Source of the DNA: Pseudomonas sp. AL03
Lineage (GTDB): Bacteria; Pseudomonadota; Gammaproteobacteria; Pseudomonadales; Pseudomonadaceae
Length of the DNA: 64,000 nt
Reading direction: 5' to 3'
Assembly: GCF_029960815.1 (NCBI RefSeq)
Contig: NZ_JASBRE010000005.1
Coordinates: 62,001 to 126,000, forward strand
Shown here: one piece after another, positions 54,351 to 63,210 of the stretch
Position numbering within the stretch: position 1 is the first letter of the stretch
How the letters are laid out: the number at the start of each line of letters is the position of its first letter
The notes under the pieces: generated by a model
Told to the model about the DNA's origin: nothing
Seen by the model: the letters and a program-made list of their open reading frames with translations, nothing else
The model's database searches: none
Program-made: the position numbers and the translations under genes

Positions 54351-55769
54351 TCAGGGGGCGAGGTCCGAGCGATTGACCAGCCAATCGAGCAGCAAGTGGC
54401 TATCGCCGCGTAGCTCGGGAGCAGGCCTGGTGCGCGGGTGATGGCCCATACCGACGCACAGCACCGGCCGGTCCGGGTCGCTGTCGAGAAAACTGATGAG
54501 TACATCGCTGCCGGCCCTTGGCAGTCTGGACGGGTCAATCCGACCGTCCGGCGCTGCGAGGGCCACGGGTAGCCAGATACCCGCAGATTCATCCGGTTCC
54601 GTTGTTGGCCACAGCCTGACCTGCACTTGCCCTCGCTCATCCATCACAGCGGGCTGTCCGGCAGGGCCAAGCACCCGCGCCGGCTGATAGCCCGGGATGC
54701 TCGGCCGGGTCTGTGTGAGCGCCGGCCTGAATACCGTTGACCAGGGAATGGCGATGAACTGATTGCGGTAATGGCGGACAGTCACGGGTTTGTCGGCGGC
54801 GAGAATCGAAGGCTGTTGCCCCTGATGACGGGTTTCGGTGAGCAGCCATTGATCGTTGAAGCTCGATAGGGGATGCGCTGACACTTGCACAATCCGTGCG
54901 CTGCGCAACGCGCTGTGGTTGCTTTGGCCGTGGATTTGCACGTGCTGGCAACGCAGACGCTCCAGTTGTCGTCGGCTCAGATGATCGCGATGGAGGTGCT
55001 CGGGAGCGGGACGGGCCATCACCGGCAAGGGTCGGGTGAAAGCGTGGTTGGCCGCGCCCTCGTCGGGGTTTTGCGAGCCACGGTTTCTGGTTGGCAGTCG
55101 TGAGGGCGAGTGCGGCGAGTCATGGCGCTGGAACAACTCACTGATCACCGGCACGTCATTGTCTTCGGGCGCGTTGCCCTGGTAAGGCGTAAGGACGGGT
55201 TCCTGGGGGAAACTCAGGCTGTCATCGGCCAGGACCAGCACATGCCTGTCGCGCTGATGTTCGAAGTGATAGTGAATGCCTTCTTCTTCACACAGCCGTT
55301 GCAGCAATGCCAGATCGCTCTCCTCGTACTGAATGCAAAAAGGCCGGAGCGGATAGTGCCCGTTGGATAACTCGAAGCGATAGCTCCCCTCGGGCACATC
55401 ATGTTCTTCCAGCAGTTGGCGCAGGATCATCGGTACGCTGAGGTGATGAAAGACGCGGCGTAAACGCTGCCGGTCGAGCCATTGAAGGTAGGGCACCAGC
55501 ACCAGTTTGTAGCCGATCCGGTGGGGGCCGCGATGCTCGCGACTGGCACTGTGAAGGACGCCGTGAATACCCTGGCCCTCCATCAGGCTGAGGAACACCG
55601 GCTGTTGCAGCAATCGGTCGAGGTTCATGGCCGGCGCCAGGCCGATCACTTCGATGTCGAATCGATAGGGTTGGTTGAGGGCTTCTCGGCCATTGAACTG
55701 CAACACCTGCAAACTCAAATCGCCGTCGAGGAGTGTCAGGGTGAAGGGACTTTCCTTGTCGTTGTGCAT
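54351..55769 (-). CDS. vgrG: Short VgrG (T6SS spike) protein, orphan
   Basis: About 472 residues from MHNDKESPFT; starts at 55787 (ATG) or 55817 (GTG) are possible. The gp27-like part holds NGREALNQPYRFDIEVIGLA, FCIQYEESDLALLQRLCEEE and GIHYHFEH; the gp5 OB-fold is near 375-445 (MDERGQVQVRLWPTTEPDES). The chain then stops at about where the beta-helix needle would start in 650-residue VgrGs. No other T6SS structural gene is nearby. It may carry an effector supplied from elsewhere or be a truncated copy. Confidence 0.82.
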   Translation of the reverse strand: MHNDKESPFTLTLLDGDLSLQVLQFNGREALNQPYRFDIEVIGLAPAMNLDRLLQQPVFLSLMEGQGIHGVLHSASREHRGPHRIGYKLVLVPYLQWLDRQRLRRVFHHLSVPMILRQLLEEHDVPEGSYRFELSNGHYPLRPFCIQYEESDLALLQRLCEEEGIHYHFEHQRDRHVLVLADDSLSFPQEPVLTPYQGNAPEDNDVPVISELFQRHDSPHSPSRLPTRNRGSQNPDEGAANHAFTRPLPVMARPAPEHLHRDHLSRRQLERLRCQHVQIHGQSNHSALRSARIVQVSAHPLSSFNDQWLLTETRHQGQQPSILAADKPVTVRHYRNQFIAIPWSTVFRPALTQTRPSIPGYQPARVLGPAGQPAVMDERGQVQVRLWPTTEPDESAGIWLPVALAAPDGRIDPSRLPRAGSDVLISFLDSDPDRPVLCVGMGHHPRTRPAPELRGDSHLLLDWLVNRSDLAP

Positions 55770-56000
55770 CGAACGCGCTTCTGCCATGGAATTCGGGCGC
55801 AGAGGGTACGAAACCACAGCCCTTTATGGTCACCGCAAATCGAAGTTTCAGAATCGCCCTACAACTGCCGGTGAAGATGTCGATTCACCATGTCGGTGAA
55901 CAGGGTGGATTTTTTGGTCGATTGCCAACTTTAGGCCGTATAAACTTGCGCAAAGCGTCGGCCAATAGATGTCTCGGCGCCACAGATAAGAGAGTGAGTG

Positions 56001-56708
56001 ATGGGCGCACAGTGGAAGGTTAAACACAAAGAAGCGGCGTCTAACGCCAAGGGCAAGATCTTCGGCAAACTGGTGAAGGAAATCACCATTGCTGCCCGTA
56101 ACGGTGCCGATGTCGCGACCAACGCGCACCTGCGTCTGGTGGTCGAACAGGCGAAAAAGGCTTCGATGCCCCGCGAAACCCTGGAACGCGCGATCAAGAA
56201 AGGCTCCGGCCAGCTCGGCGAAACCGTGCAATACCATCGCGTGACCTATGAAGGCTTCGCACCGCATCAGGTGCCGCTGATCGTCGAATGCGTGACCGAC
56301 AACATCAACCGTACCGTCGCTGAAATCCGCGTCGCGTTCCGCAAAGGCCAATTGGGCGCTTCCGGCTCGGTGACCTGGGACTTCAACCATGTGGGCATGA
56401 TCGAGGCCTCGCCGGACAGCCCGGATGCCGATCCGGAAATGGCCGCCATCGAAGCCGGCGCCCAGGATTTCGAACCGGGCGAAGAAGAGGGCACGACCCT
56501 GTTCCTGACCGAGCCTGCGGACCTGGATTCGGTACAGAAAGCCCTGCCCGAGCAAGGTTTTACTGTGCTGTCGGCCAAGCTGGGTTATCAGCCGAAAAAC
56601 CCGGTCAGCGGTCTGAGTGATGAGCAGATGGCTGAAGTCGAAGCCTTCCTCGAAGGCCTCGATAACCACGATGACGTGCAGGACATGTTTGTCGGGTTGG
56701 CGGGTTAA
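56001..56708 (+). CDS. YebC/PmpR family protein
   Basis: Predicted 235-residue protein of the TACO1/YebC family. [20 protein letters not shown] and [17 protein letters not shown] are the diagnostic N-terminus; [19 protein letters not shown] and [10 protein letters not shown] the central part. Members were described as DNA-binding regulators and more recently as factors easing translation of proline stretches. This is the YeeN-like second paralogue by its divergent MGAQWK start, not the one beside ruvC. It overlaps the converging kinase gene by 4 bases. Confidence 0.9.
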   Translation: MGAQWKVKHKEAASNAKGKIFGKLVKEITIAARNGADVATNAHLRLVVEQAKKASMPRETLERAIKKGSGQLGETVQYHRVTYEGFAPHQVPLIVECVTDNINRTVAEIRVAFRKGQLGASGSVTWDFNHVGMIEASPDSPDADPEMAAIEAGAQDFEPGEEEGTTLFLTEPADLDSVQKALPEQGFTVLSAKLGYQPKNPVSGLSDEQMAEVEAFLEGLDNHDDVQDMFVGLAG

Positions 56709-58093
56709 ACCGCTTCGAGCGTGTGATGACCTGTGGCGAGGCCCCTCGCCACAGGTTTGTATTGGCTTCCAGTGGTTGAAGCCAATACCGTCAGTGCCTG
56801 AACAAGCTCGCTGAACCCCGGTCGCGTCAGCACCTGCGGCTGACAGCAGCGCTCCTGCAACTGCTCCAGCTGCGCACGACCTTCATCGCTCAGCCCCGAG
56901 TCGATCCGCTCCAACAATTCCCCCAGCAAAACACCAAACGCCCGCACCTCGATCCGTTGCAGCGCACGGCTTTCAAGGCTGTCCGAGGTGGCATGGAAAG
57001 ACGCCGCGCCAAAATCCCCCAGCAGGCAATCACCGTGCTCGTTCCACAAAATGTTATGGCCGTAGAGGTCGCCGTGGGTGATGCCCTGTTGGTGCAAATG
57101 TTCGGCCGCCGAGGCGATGCCAGAGGCGATGCGCAAGGCCACGCCGACGCTGAACCGGGTGTCGTTGGCGTAAACGTCGCGGGTACATGACGCCAGGCTC
57201 GGCAGCCCGGACAGATTGCGATAGCTCGGATCGATCAGATGCATCACCAGCCCGGCCTGGGCTTCTGGATGCCCAACGACTCGCCCTTCAATCCGGATCA
57301 GGTTGGGGTGGCAACCTGCGGTGATGCAGGCGTTCATTTCGTGCAACGGCGAGCCATCGCTGGTCATTTCGCCTTTGTAGAGTTTGACTGCAACCTGTGT
57401 GGCCAGTTGGCCCGGTCGATCCCACATTGCCCGATGAATCACCCCCGACGCGCCTTCGCCCAGTTGCTGCTCCAGGCGCAGTTCGGACCAGGGAATGTGG
57501 GGCGTGGCTTCGAGGGCGGCCGCATCGGCTTCGGTCTCCAGCGGGTTACCGGCGTACGCCAGCCAGGTCAGGCTCGGCAGGGACAGCAGCCACTCGGGCA
57601 ACTCGGTCAACCGATTGGCGGCGATGCGGATCAGTTCGAGTCGATGGCAATGACGCAAGCTCTCGGGCAAACGCTGCAAGCGGTTGCCAGCAAGCATGAG
57701 TTTTTGCAGGTGCGGGCGTTCACCCAGCTCGGCGGGCAACTCAGTGATGCCGTTATCGGTCAGGATCAGCCAGCGCAACAACGGTGGCAGGGCGGCGCCT
57801 GGCACGCGTTCGATGCGGTTGGCCTTGAAGCCGACCATCGTCAGTGCGGCGCATTGGCCCAGGCAGTCGGGCAGTTCGGTAAACAGATTGTCCGAGCAAA
57901 ACAGCACGCGCAAACGGGTCAGGCGGTGCAAGTCGTCCGGCAGGCTGCTCAAGGCATTGCCACTGAGGTTGAGGACTTCCAGCGAGTCCGCCAGGTCGAA
58001 GATTTCTCGCGGAAACTCCGTCAGGCCGCCGGTGAGGTCCAGGCGTGTGATGCCCGACAGTTGGCCGGCGCGCAGTTGGGCAAGGGTATCCAT
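56705..58093 (-). CDS. Leucine-rich-repeat protein kinase (eukaryotic-like Ser/Thr kinase fold)
   Basis: Predicted 462 residues. Residues 14-185 hold about seven LRRs of 23 residues ([36 protein letters not shown]). A kinase domain spans about 205-435: P-loop [16 protein letters not shown] with K237, catalytic HGDLYGHN (D342, N347) and DFG at 360-362. HGD replaces the usual HRD, so it is a non-RD type kinase. No membrane segment is seen; the protein is likely cytosolic. The last ~28 codons run over two perfect hairpins. GTG 58105 is an alternative start. Confidence 0.88.
   Translation of the reverse strand: MDTLAQLRAGQLSGITRLDLTGGLTEFPREIFDLADSLEVLNLSGNALSSLPDDLHRLTRLRVLFCSDNLFTELPDCLGQCAALTMVGFKANRIERVPGAALPPLLRWLILTDNGITELPAELGERPHLQKLMLAGNRLQRLPESLRHCHRLELIRIAANRLTELPEWLLSLPSLTWLAYAGNPLETEADAAALEATPHIPWSELRLEQQLGEGASGVIHRAMWDRPGQLATQVAVKLYKGEMTSDGSPLHEMNACITAGCHPNLIRIEGRVVGHPEAQAGLVMHLIDPSYRNLSGLPSLASCTRDVYANDTRFSVGVALRIASGIASAAEHLHQQGITHGDLYGHNILWNEHGDCLLGDFGAASFHATSDSLESRALQRIEVRAFGVLLGELLERIDSGLSDEGRAQLEQLQERCCQPQVLTRPGFSELVQALTVLASTTGSQYKPVARGLATGHHTLEAV
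56730..56788. repeat. Two tandem perfect hairpins at the 3' junction of converging genes
   Basis: CCTGTGGCGAGG-CC-CCTCGCCACAGG (56730-56755) and GTATTGGCTTC, 8-base loop, GAAGCCAATAC (56759-56788). Both lie within the end of the kinase reading frame and just after the YebC-family stop. They probably act as terminators; the first has the look of a REP core. Confidence 0.78.
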
Positions 58094-58189
58094 GAACAGA
58101 TCCACTATTGATCGAGAGGAGGCGCGGGGGCCATAGAAAGGGCGACATGATAGCCGGAAAAGTGTGGTGTCTGTCAGGCAGGGTTTTCA

Positions 58190-58357
58190 GCGCATCGGGC
58201 TGATCGCGATGACTGAACATCCCTTGGTGCAGTTGCGCAAACAACTCATGAAAATGCAGGCGCTGTTTTTCCGCGATGGGAATGGCCTGGAAAAACCCGT
58301 CGAGCAGCCAGCTCTTGCCGCGACCCACGGTGCCATGCACAAACTCGCCAGCCCCCA
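58190..58357 (-). pseudogene. Remnant of a ZapE/AFG1-like ATPase gene
   Basis: Leftward translation gives GEFVHGTVGRGKSWLLDGFF then QRLHFHELFAQLHQGMF, matching the Walker A region (GPVGRGKTWLMDxFF) and following LHFHxFM...H of AFG1/ZapE ATPases. Nothing of the rest of the ~365-residue protein is present, and a copy of the inverted-repeat element begins 4 bases upstream. A relic rather than a gene. Confidence 0.6.
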
Positions 58358-58360
58358 ACC

Positions 58361-58521
58361 TGTAGCAGCTGCCGAGCCTGCGAGGCTGCGTTCGGTTCGG
58401 GCCGCGTTCGGACGAAGCAGTCGTAAAACCAAACACCGCGGTCATTCAGGTAAACCACAGGGAATGGATGGGCGACTGCTGTGCAGCCGAACGCAACCTC
58501 GCAGGCTCGGCAGCTGCTACA
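58361..58521. repeat. Long inverted repeat element, copy 3
   Basis: TGTAGCAGCTGCCGAGCCTG opens the left arm; the outer 35 bases are inverted at the right end with one mismatch (closing CGGCAGCTGCTACA). The centre has CACCGCGGTCATTCAGGTAA, nearly as in copy 1. It abuts the ZapE-like relic. Confidence 0.85.
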
Positions 58522-58561
58522 TCGATTGCGTTCCTGCTGAAAGTTATGGGGTGTTTGTCAG

Positions 58562-59623
58562 TTACCGCTCGATACTGCGATTCCACCGTGCATTCCACGC
58601 CGGGCGCTGTTCGTTGACCTGATCCCAATCGATTGCAATGGCCGTGGTCAGGTACTGTTTCATCGCCTCGACCTGACCGCGCGTCTTGTCGGTGGTCGGG
58701 GTAGTGGGGTTGGACGGGATCTGGTCGCCGTCTTCAAGCGCGGCGGCCAGGGCTTCAGGCGTCAGCAAGAAGGCGGCGAGTTTCTGCGCCAGTTCCGGTT
58801 GGGTGTTGTTAGCGATGGTGCATTCGGCAATGTTGAGCACCACGGCACCTTCCTTCGGCTGCGCATACTCCACCGGCATGCCCTTGAGTTTCAGAGCGGT
58901 GACCTGGGTCGGCGTGAGCGGGAACAGCGCCGCTTCGTCGGTCTGAAGCATTTCGGAGATCTTCGCCGAGCTAGGGATGTACTCCAGCACGTTGCGCCCG
59001 ACAGTCTTCGGCCAGGCTTTGAACCCCGGCTCGACGTCGGTTTCGCTGCCGCCCTGAATCCGGTTGAACATCAGGAAACCGTGCAGACCGAAGGTCGAGG
59101 AGGCCATCGATTGGAACACCAGTTTGTCCTTGAAGCGCGGGTCGGCCATGTCCATCCACGAGGTCGGCGCGGTCCAGCCTTTCTCCTTGAACAACCGCGT
59201 GTTGTACGCCAGTCCGGTCACGCCGAGGCTGACCGCCACCGCTTGATCCTTGATGCGGCCCTTGGCCGGAATCTGCGCCAGCGGTGCGCTGTCTTCGAGT
59301 TTGTCGCACAGCCCCATGGCGATGGCGCGGTACATGATGCCGTCGTCGAGGAACATCACGTGCATCTGCGGGTTGCCTTTGCTGGCCTGGACCTTGGCCA
59401 GAATATCGGCGGAGGTGCCGGGCACAATCACCACGTTGACGTTGTTGGCCTTCTCGAAAACCGGCAGCACCTTGTCGGCGTAGAGCCGCTCCATGGTCCC
59501 GCCGTTCATGCCCAGATAAAGCGTCGGTTCGGCCTGGGCCTGGGTGACCGGGAGTAGGGCGCCCAAGCTAGAAAAACTAAGCCATGACAAACCGAGCAGT
59601 GCACTGCGTTTGACGTTATTCAT
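58562..59623 (-). CDS. ABC transporter substrate-binding protein (polyamine/opine type)
   Basis: Predicted 353-residue periplasmic protein, signal peptide to about 31 (ending TQAQAE), then a class II binding-protein fold related to PotD/Fe(III)-type proteins: LYLGMNGGTMERLYADKVLP, VSLGVTGLAYNTRLFKEKGW, ECTIANNTQPELAQKLAAFL. Last gene of the operon behind the oxidase subunits; it should deliver the substrate to the two permeases at 62410 and 63211. Confidence 0.88.
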   Translation of the reverse strand: MNNVKRSALLGLSWLSFSSLGALLPVTQAQAEPTLYLGMNGGTMERLYADKVLPVFEKANNVNVVIVPGTSADILAKVQASKGNPQMHVMFLDDGIMYRAIAMGLCDKLEDSAPLAQIPAKGRIKDQAVAVSLGVTGLAYNTRLFKEKGWTAPTSWMDMADPRFKDKLVFQSMASSTFGLHGFLMFNRIQGGSETDVEPGFKAWPKTVGRNVLEYIPSSAKISEMLQTDEAALFPLTPTQVTALKLKGMPVEYAQPKEGAVVLNIAECTIANNTQPELAQKLAAFLLTPEALAAALEDGDQIPSNPTTPTTDKTRGQVEAMKQYLTTAIAIDWDQVNEQRPAWNARWNRSIER

Positions 59624-59641
59624 TGGCGCGACCTTCCTCTA

Positions 59642-60757
59642 TCAAGCTACGGAGATGGAGTGAAACCGGGTGATGGAAAACGCATCCAGCGACGTTTTTG
59701 CGGCGCCGCTGCAGATGATGTCGGTGAGCGCCTGGCCCACCGCAGGCCCGATCTGAAAGCCCGCACCGGCAAAGCCGAATGCGTGCAACAGACCGGGTTG
59801 AGTGCCACTGTGGCCGATCACCGGTTGGCGATCGGGCAGGTAACCTTCGGTGCCGCTCCAGGTGCGAATCGCCTGGGCGCCTTCGAGAAACGGGTAGAGC
59901 TCGACGGCCTGACGCAGGATCTCGATCACCGCGTGCTGACCGGGCCGGGCGCGGGCGTCGTCGAGGGCAAAACCCTGGCCACCGCCCAACACGCAATTGC
60001 CGCGCGCGACCTGACGGGCATAGATACCGCCGCCCTCGACCCCGGTGCTGGCATTCATTACCAACGGCAACGGCTCGGTGACCAGCATCGCCGGGTGTCC
60101 GGCGTGCATCGGCACCGGTTCGCCGAATTGTGCTGCCAGGCTGCCGGCCCACGCGCCGGCGCAGTTCAGCAGCCAGGGAGCGTGCAGTTCGAGACCGGTT
60201 TGCGTGCTGACGCGAAAGCGCTGATCGTCGTGTTCTACCGCCGCCACCGGGCATTGTTCATGGACCTGCGCGCCATGCCGACGCGCCGCCCGGGCAAACG
60301 CCGGGGAGACCAGTCGCGGATTGGCGTGACCGTCATCGGGGCAAAACGAGGCACCGACCGCCACCTCGCCGACCCACGGAAAACGTGCACGCAATTCACT
60401 GCGCTCGAGCACCTGCAAATCGAGGCCAAAGCCCTGACTGCCGGCGGCATAGTCTTGCAACGCATGCAGATCGCTGAGGCTGCGGGCCAGTTTCAGGTGG
60501 CCACTGCGTTGATACTCGCCGTCGATGCCAATCAGCTGCGGTAGCTGCCCCCAGATGTCGTGCGCCCGTTGCGACAGCGGCAGTTGCGACAGTGGTCGCC
60601 CCTGACGCCGCACGCCGCCGTAGTTCACGCCGCTGGAATGCGAACCGCAAAAATCCCGCTCCAGCAGTGCGACGCGACGCCCGGCCTTGCTCAAAAAGAG
60701 AGCGGCCGAGGCACCGACAATGCCGCCGCCAATGATGACGGCATCGACCTCGATCAT
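59642..60757 (-). CDS. FAD-dependent oxidoreductase, HcnC/opine-oxidase subunit B-like
   Basis: Predicted 371-residue DAO-family flavoprotein, start MIEVDAVIIGGGIVGASAAL (GGAGGTCGAATC upstream). LLERDFCGSHSSGVNYGGVR is the flavin loop and FGFAGAGFQIGPAVGQALTD the C-terminal motif. With the two preceding genes it forms a three-subunit amine/opine dehydrogenase like HcnABC or octopine/nopaline oxidase. It overlaps the preceding gene by 4 bases. Confidence 0.87.
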   Translation of the reverse strand: MIEVDAVIIGGGIVGASAALFLSKAGRRVALLERDFCGSHSSGVNYGGVRRQGRPLSQLPLSQRAHDIWGQLPQLIGIDGEYQRSGHLKLARSLSDLHALQDYAAGSQGFGLDLQVLERSELRARFPWVGEVAVGASFCPDDGHANPRLVSPAFARAARRHGAQVHEQCPVAAVEHDDQRFRVSTQTGLELHAPWLLNCAGAWAGSLAAQFGEPVPMHAGHPAMLVTEPLPLVMNASTGVEGGGIYARQVARGNCVLGGGQGFALDDARARPGQHAVIEILRQAVELYPFLEGAQAIRTWSGTEGYLPDRQPVIGHSGTQPGLLHAFGFAGAGFQIGPAVGQALTDIICSGAAKTSLDAFSITRFHSISVA

Positions 60758-62115
60758 GATTCGACCTCCAGGCCAAACGGTAGCGGTTTGATCGGGGCCT
60801 GAGCCCGCAGTCGACCGATGTCGGACACGGATCGCTGGCTTTCGCAGGCAATGATTTCCGCGGCGGCGGCGCCACACATCCGGCCTTGGCAACGGCCCAT
60901 GCCGACCCGGCAATGGGCCTTGACCCGGTTGATCTCCCAATGGCCCTCCCGCACGACTTGGCGGATGTCACCGGCCCGCACTTCTTCGCAGCGGCAAATC
61001 ATCAAATCATTCGGGGCATCGGCGGCCCAGTTCTCGGGAAAGACGAAGGCCCGTTCCAGGCCTTGGCGGAAGGTATCGATCCGTCCCAGCGCCCGTTCCA
61101 ATTGCGCACGACGTTGCGCCGGGATCAGGTAACCGATGTCCTCCAGCAATGCCAGGGCGGCGCGTTCGCCGGCCATCTCCGCAGCATCGGCGCCCATGAT
61201 GCCGGCGCCGTCACCGGCCAGGTAAACCTCGGCGACACTGCTGCGACCGGCGCTGTCACGTTGCGGCAGCCAGGCGCGGTTGATCGGGTTCCAAGTGAAC
61301 TCACAGCGGAGCAAATCGGCGAGTTGGGTTTCACTGCGCAGGCCGTGGGCGAAGGCGACGGCGTCGCAATCGAGTTGCTGTTCACCCTTTGAGTTGGACC
61401 AGTTCAACGACTGCACACGTTGTTCGCCATTGATGCGTTTCAGGATTGCGCCCTGATATACCGGGATGCCGTGGGCGGTCAGCCAGCTGCGGTAATAGAT
61501 GCCTTTTGCCAGCGTGGACGGTTGCGAGATCAGGCCGGGCAGGGCGCGGGCCTGGGCGCTGAGCGGCGAACTGTCGAGCACCGCGACCACCTTGGCGCCG
61601 GCCTTGGCGTATTGATAAGCCACCAGGTACAGCAACGGACCACTGCCGGCGAACACCACCCGTTCGCCAATGGCGCAGCCTTGAAACTTGAGGGCGATCT
61701 GCGCCGCGCCCAGGCTGTAAACCCCCGGAAGGGTCCAGCCCGGTACCGGCAAAATCCGGTCGGTTGCGCCCGTGGCGACGATCACTCGGGAGAACGCCAG
61801 CCGTGCGGCGCGACCCTCATGCAAAGTGTCGAGCGCGCCGTCCTCGGCGTTCCATACCAAGGTCTCGGGACGGTAATCGAGTTGCTCGCGCAGCGCGTCG
61901 ATCGTCTGGTGCAACACACTGGCCTTGCCGGCTTCGAAGCCATACAACTTGTCCGGTGAACGCTTGAAGTTTGCCGGTTGCCGCCGATAAATCTGTCCGC
62001 CACCACGCGCTGCTTCGTCCAGAAGGACAGGTCGAATGCCATGGGCAACCAGTGTCTGCGCTGCACGAATACCGGCCGGACCGGCACCGATGATGACCAC
62101 CGAAGGTTCGCTCAT
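60754..62115 (-). CDS. NAD(P)/FAD oxidoreductase, HcnB/opine-oxidase subunit A-like
   Basis: Predicted 453 residues. VVIIGAGPAGIRAAQTLVAH binds FAD, VVFAGSGPLLYLVAYQYAKA the second nucleotide, and the C-terminus has a BFD-like 2Fe-2S site, CRCEEVRAGDI then CRVGMGRCQGRMCG. This matches HcnB and OoxA. Start 62115 overlaps the ferredoxin-like gene's stop. It passes electrons within the HcnABC-like complex. Confidence 0.87.
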   Translation of the reverse strand: MSEPSVVIIGAGPAGIRAAQTLVAHGIRPVLLDEAARGGGQIYRRQPANFKRSPDKLYGFEAGKASVLHQTIDALREQLDYRPETLVWNAEDGALDTLHEGRAARLAFSRVIVATGATDRILPVPGWTLPGVYSLGAAQIALKFQGCAIGERVVFAGSGPLLYLVAYQYAKAGAKVVAVLDSSPLSAQARALPGLISQPSTLAKGIYYRSWLTAHGIPVYQGAILKRINGEQRVQSLNWSNSKGEQQLDCDAVAFAHGLRSETQLADLLRCEFTWNPINRAWLPQRDSAGRSSVAEVYLAGDGAGIMGADAAEMAGERAALALLEDIGYLIPAQRRAQLERALGRIDTFRQGLERAFVFPENWAADAPNDLMICRCEEVRAGDIRQVVREGHWEINRVKAHCRVGMGRCQGRMCGAAAAEIIACESQRSVSDIGRLRAQAPIKPLPFGLEVES

Positions 62116-62402
62116 AAATGTCGCCCCGGTTCGCGGCTGATCTGCTGGCCGGCTTCGAGCAACGTTGAGCAGGCGCGCACCCGTCGGCCATCGCCCAGTC
62201 GAACCCAGCAGTCCTGACAGGCACCCATCATGCAAAACCCGGCGCGGGGTTCGGCGCTGAAGTCGCTGCCGCGCAAGTGGTCGCTGCAGGTCAGCACCGC
62301 CGTCAGCAAGGTGTCGCCGAGCAGGCCGGTGGCCGGTTGGCCGTCGAGGGTAAAGTCCAGGGCCGGGCGGTCGCCTTCGGCCAGTCGTTTCAGCAGAGCC
62401 AT
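62112..62402 (-). CDS. 2Fe-2S protein, HcnA-like small subunit
   Basis: Predicted 96-residue ferredoxin-like protein. GFCMMGACQDCWVRLGDG and the later VRACST give four cysteines in the CxxxxCxxC...C layout of HcnA/OoxA small subunits. Start at 62402, 8 bases after the permease stop; its own stop overlaps the next start. The trio order (HcnA-, B-, C-like) is the same as in hcnABC. Confidence 0.86.
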   Translation of the reverse strand: MALLKRLAEGDRPALDFTLDGQPATGLLGDTLLTAVLTCSDHLRGSDFSAEPRAGFCMMGACQDCWVRLGDGRRVRACSTLLEAGQQISREPGRHL

Positions 62403-62409
62403 GGCGCCC

Positions 62410-63204
62410 TCATTGTTTGCCCACCAGAACCCGATCGAGACCGTAGACCCGATCAAGCAGAATCATCGTCAGCGCGGTCAGCGCAATCACCAGTGCCGAC
62501 ACCGCTGCCATCATCGGATCGATGGATTCGGTGGCGTACACGTACATGCGCACCGGCAGGGTTTGCGTGGCCGGCGAGGTGACGAAGATCGACAGCGTGA
62601 CCTCATCGAAACTGTTGATGAACGCCAGCAGCCAGCCACCGGCGACCCCCGGCAGAATCATCGGCAAGGTGATTTCCCGGAACAGCGTGAAGCGCCCGGC
62701 ACCGAGCGATTGCGCGGCGTGTTCGGCGCTGCGATCCAGGCCGATGGCCGACGCCAGCACCAGTCGTAACACGTACGGTGTAATCACCAGCACGTGGGCG
62801 AAGATCAGCCAGGCAAAGCTGCCGTTGACGCCCATCAGCGCAAACAACCGCAGCAGCGCCACGCCGAGCACCAGGTGCGGAATGATGATCGGCGACAGGA
62901 ACAGACCGTTGAAAAAGTCCCGACCGGGGAACTCGAACCGCGTGATCGCCAGCGCCGCCGGCACCGCAATCAGCGTCGCCAGACTGGCGGCGCAGAACGC
63001 CAGGATCAGGCTGTTGTAGAACGCATCGACAAAGTCTGCACGCTCGAACACCGCGCGAAACCAGCGCAGGGAAAACTCCGTGGTCGGCAGGCTCAGGGTG
63101 TTTTCCGGGGTGAAGGCCACGAGGCAGACCACCACCAGTGGCGCCAACATAAACAGCACCACCAGGGTATGGAACAGCAGGGCGAAAGGACCGTTCTTGG
63201 ACAT
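62410..63204 (-). CDS. ABC transporter permease (PotC type)
   Basis: Predicted 264-residue inner-membrane protein with six helices, starting MSKNGPFALLFHTLVVLFML. The EAA loop that contacts the ATPase reads HAAQSLGAGRFTLFREITLP. It is the second permease of a polyamine/opine-type importer and lies 6 bases after the first permease gene. Confidence 0.9.
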   Translation of the reverse strand: MSKNGPFALLFHTLVVLFMLAPLVVVCLVAFTPENTLSLPTTEFSLRWFRAVFERADFVDAFYNSLILAFCAASLATLIAVPAALAITRFEFPGRDFFNGLFLSPIIIPHLVLGVALLRLFALMGVNGSFAWLIFAHVLVITPYVLRLVLASAIGLDRSAEHAAQSLGAGRFTLFREITLPMILPGVAGGWLLAFINSFDEVTLSIFVTSPATQTLPVRMYVYATESIDPMMAAVSALVIALTALTMILLDRVYGLDRVLVGKQ

Positions 63205-63210
63205 GACGAG

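Noticed and set aside
58562..62402. Hydrogen cyanide synthase (hcnABC) proper
   Set aside because: The three subunit types match, but the setting between ABC permeases and a binding protein, and general similarity to opine oxidases, argue against naming it cyanide synthase.
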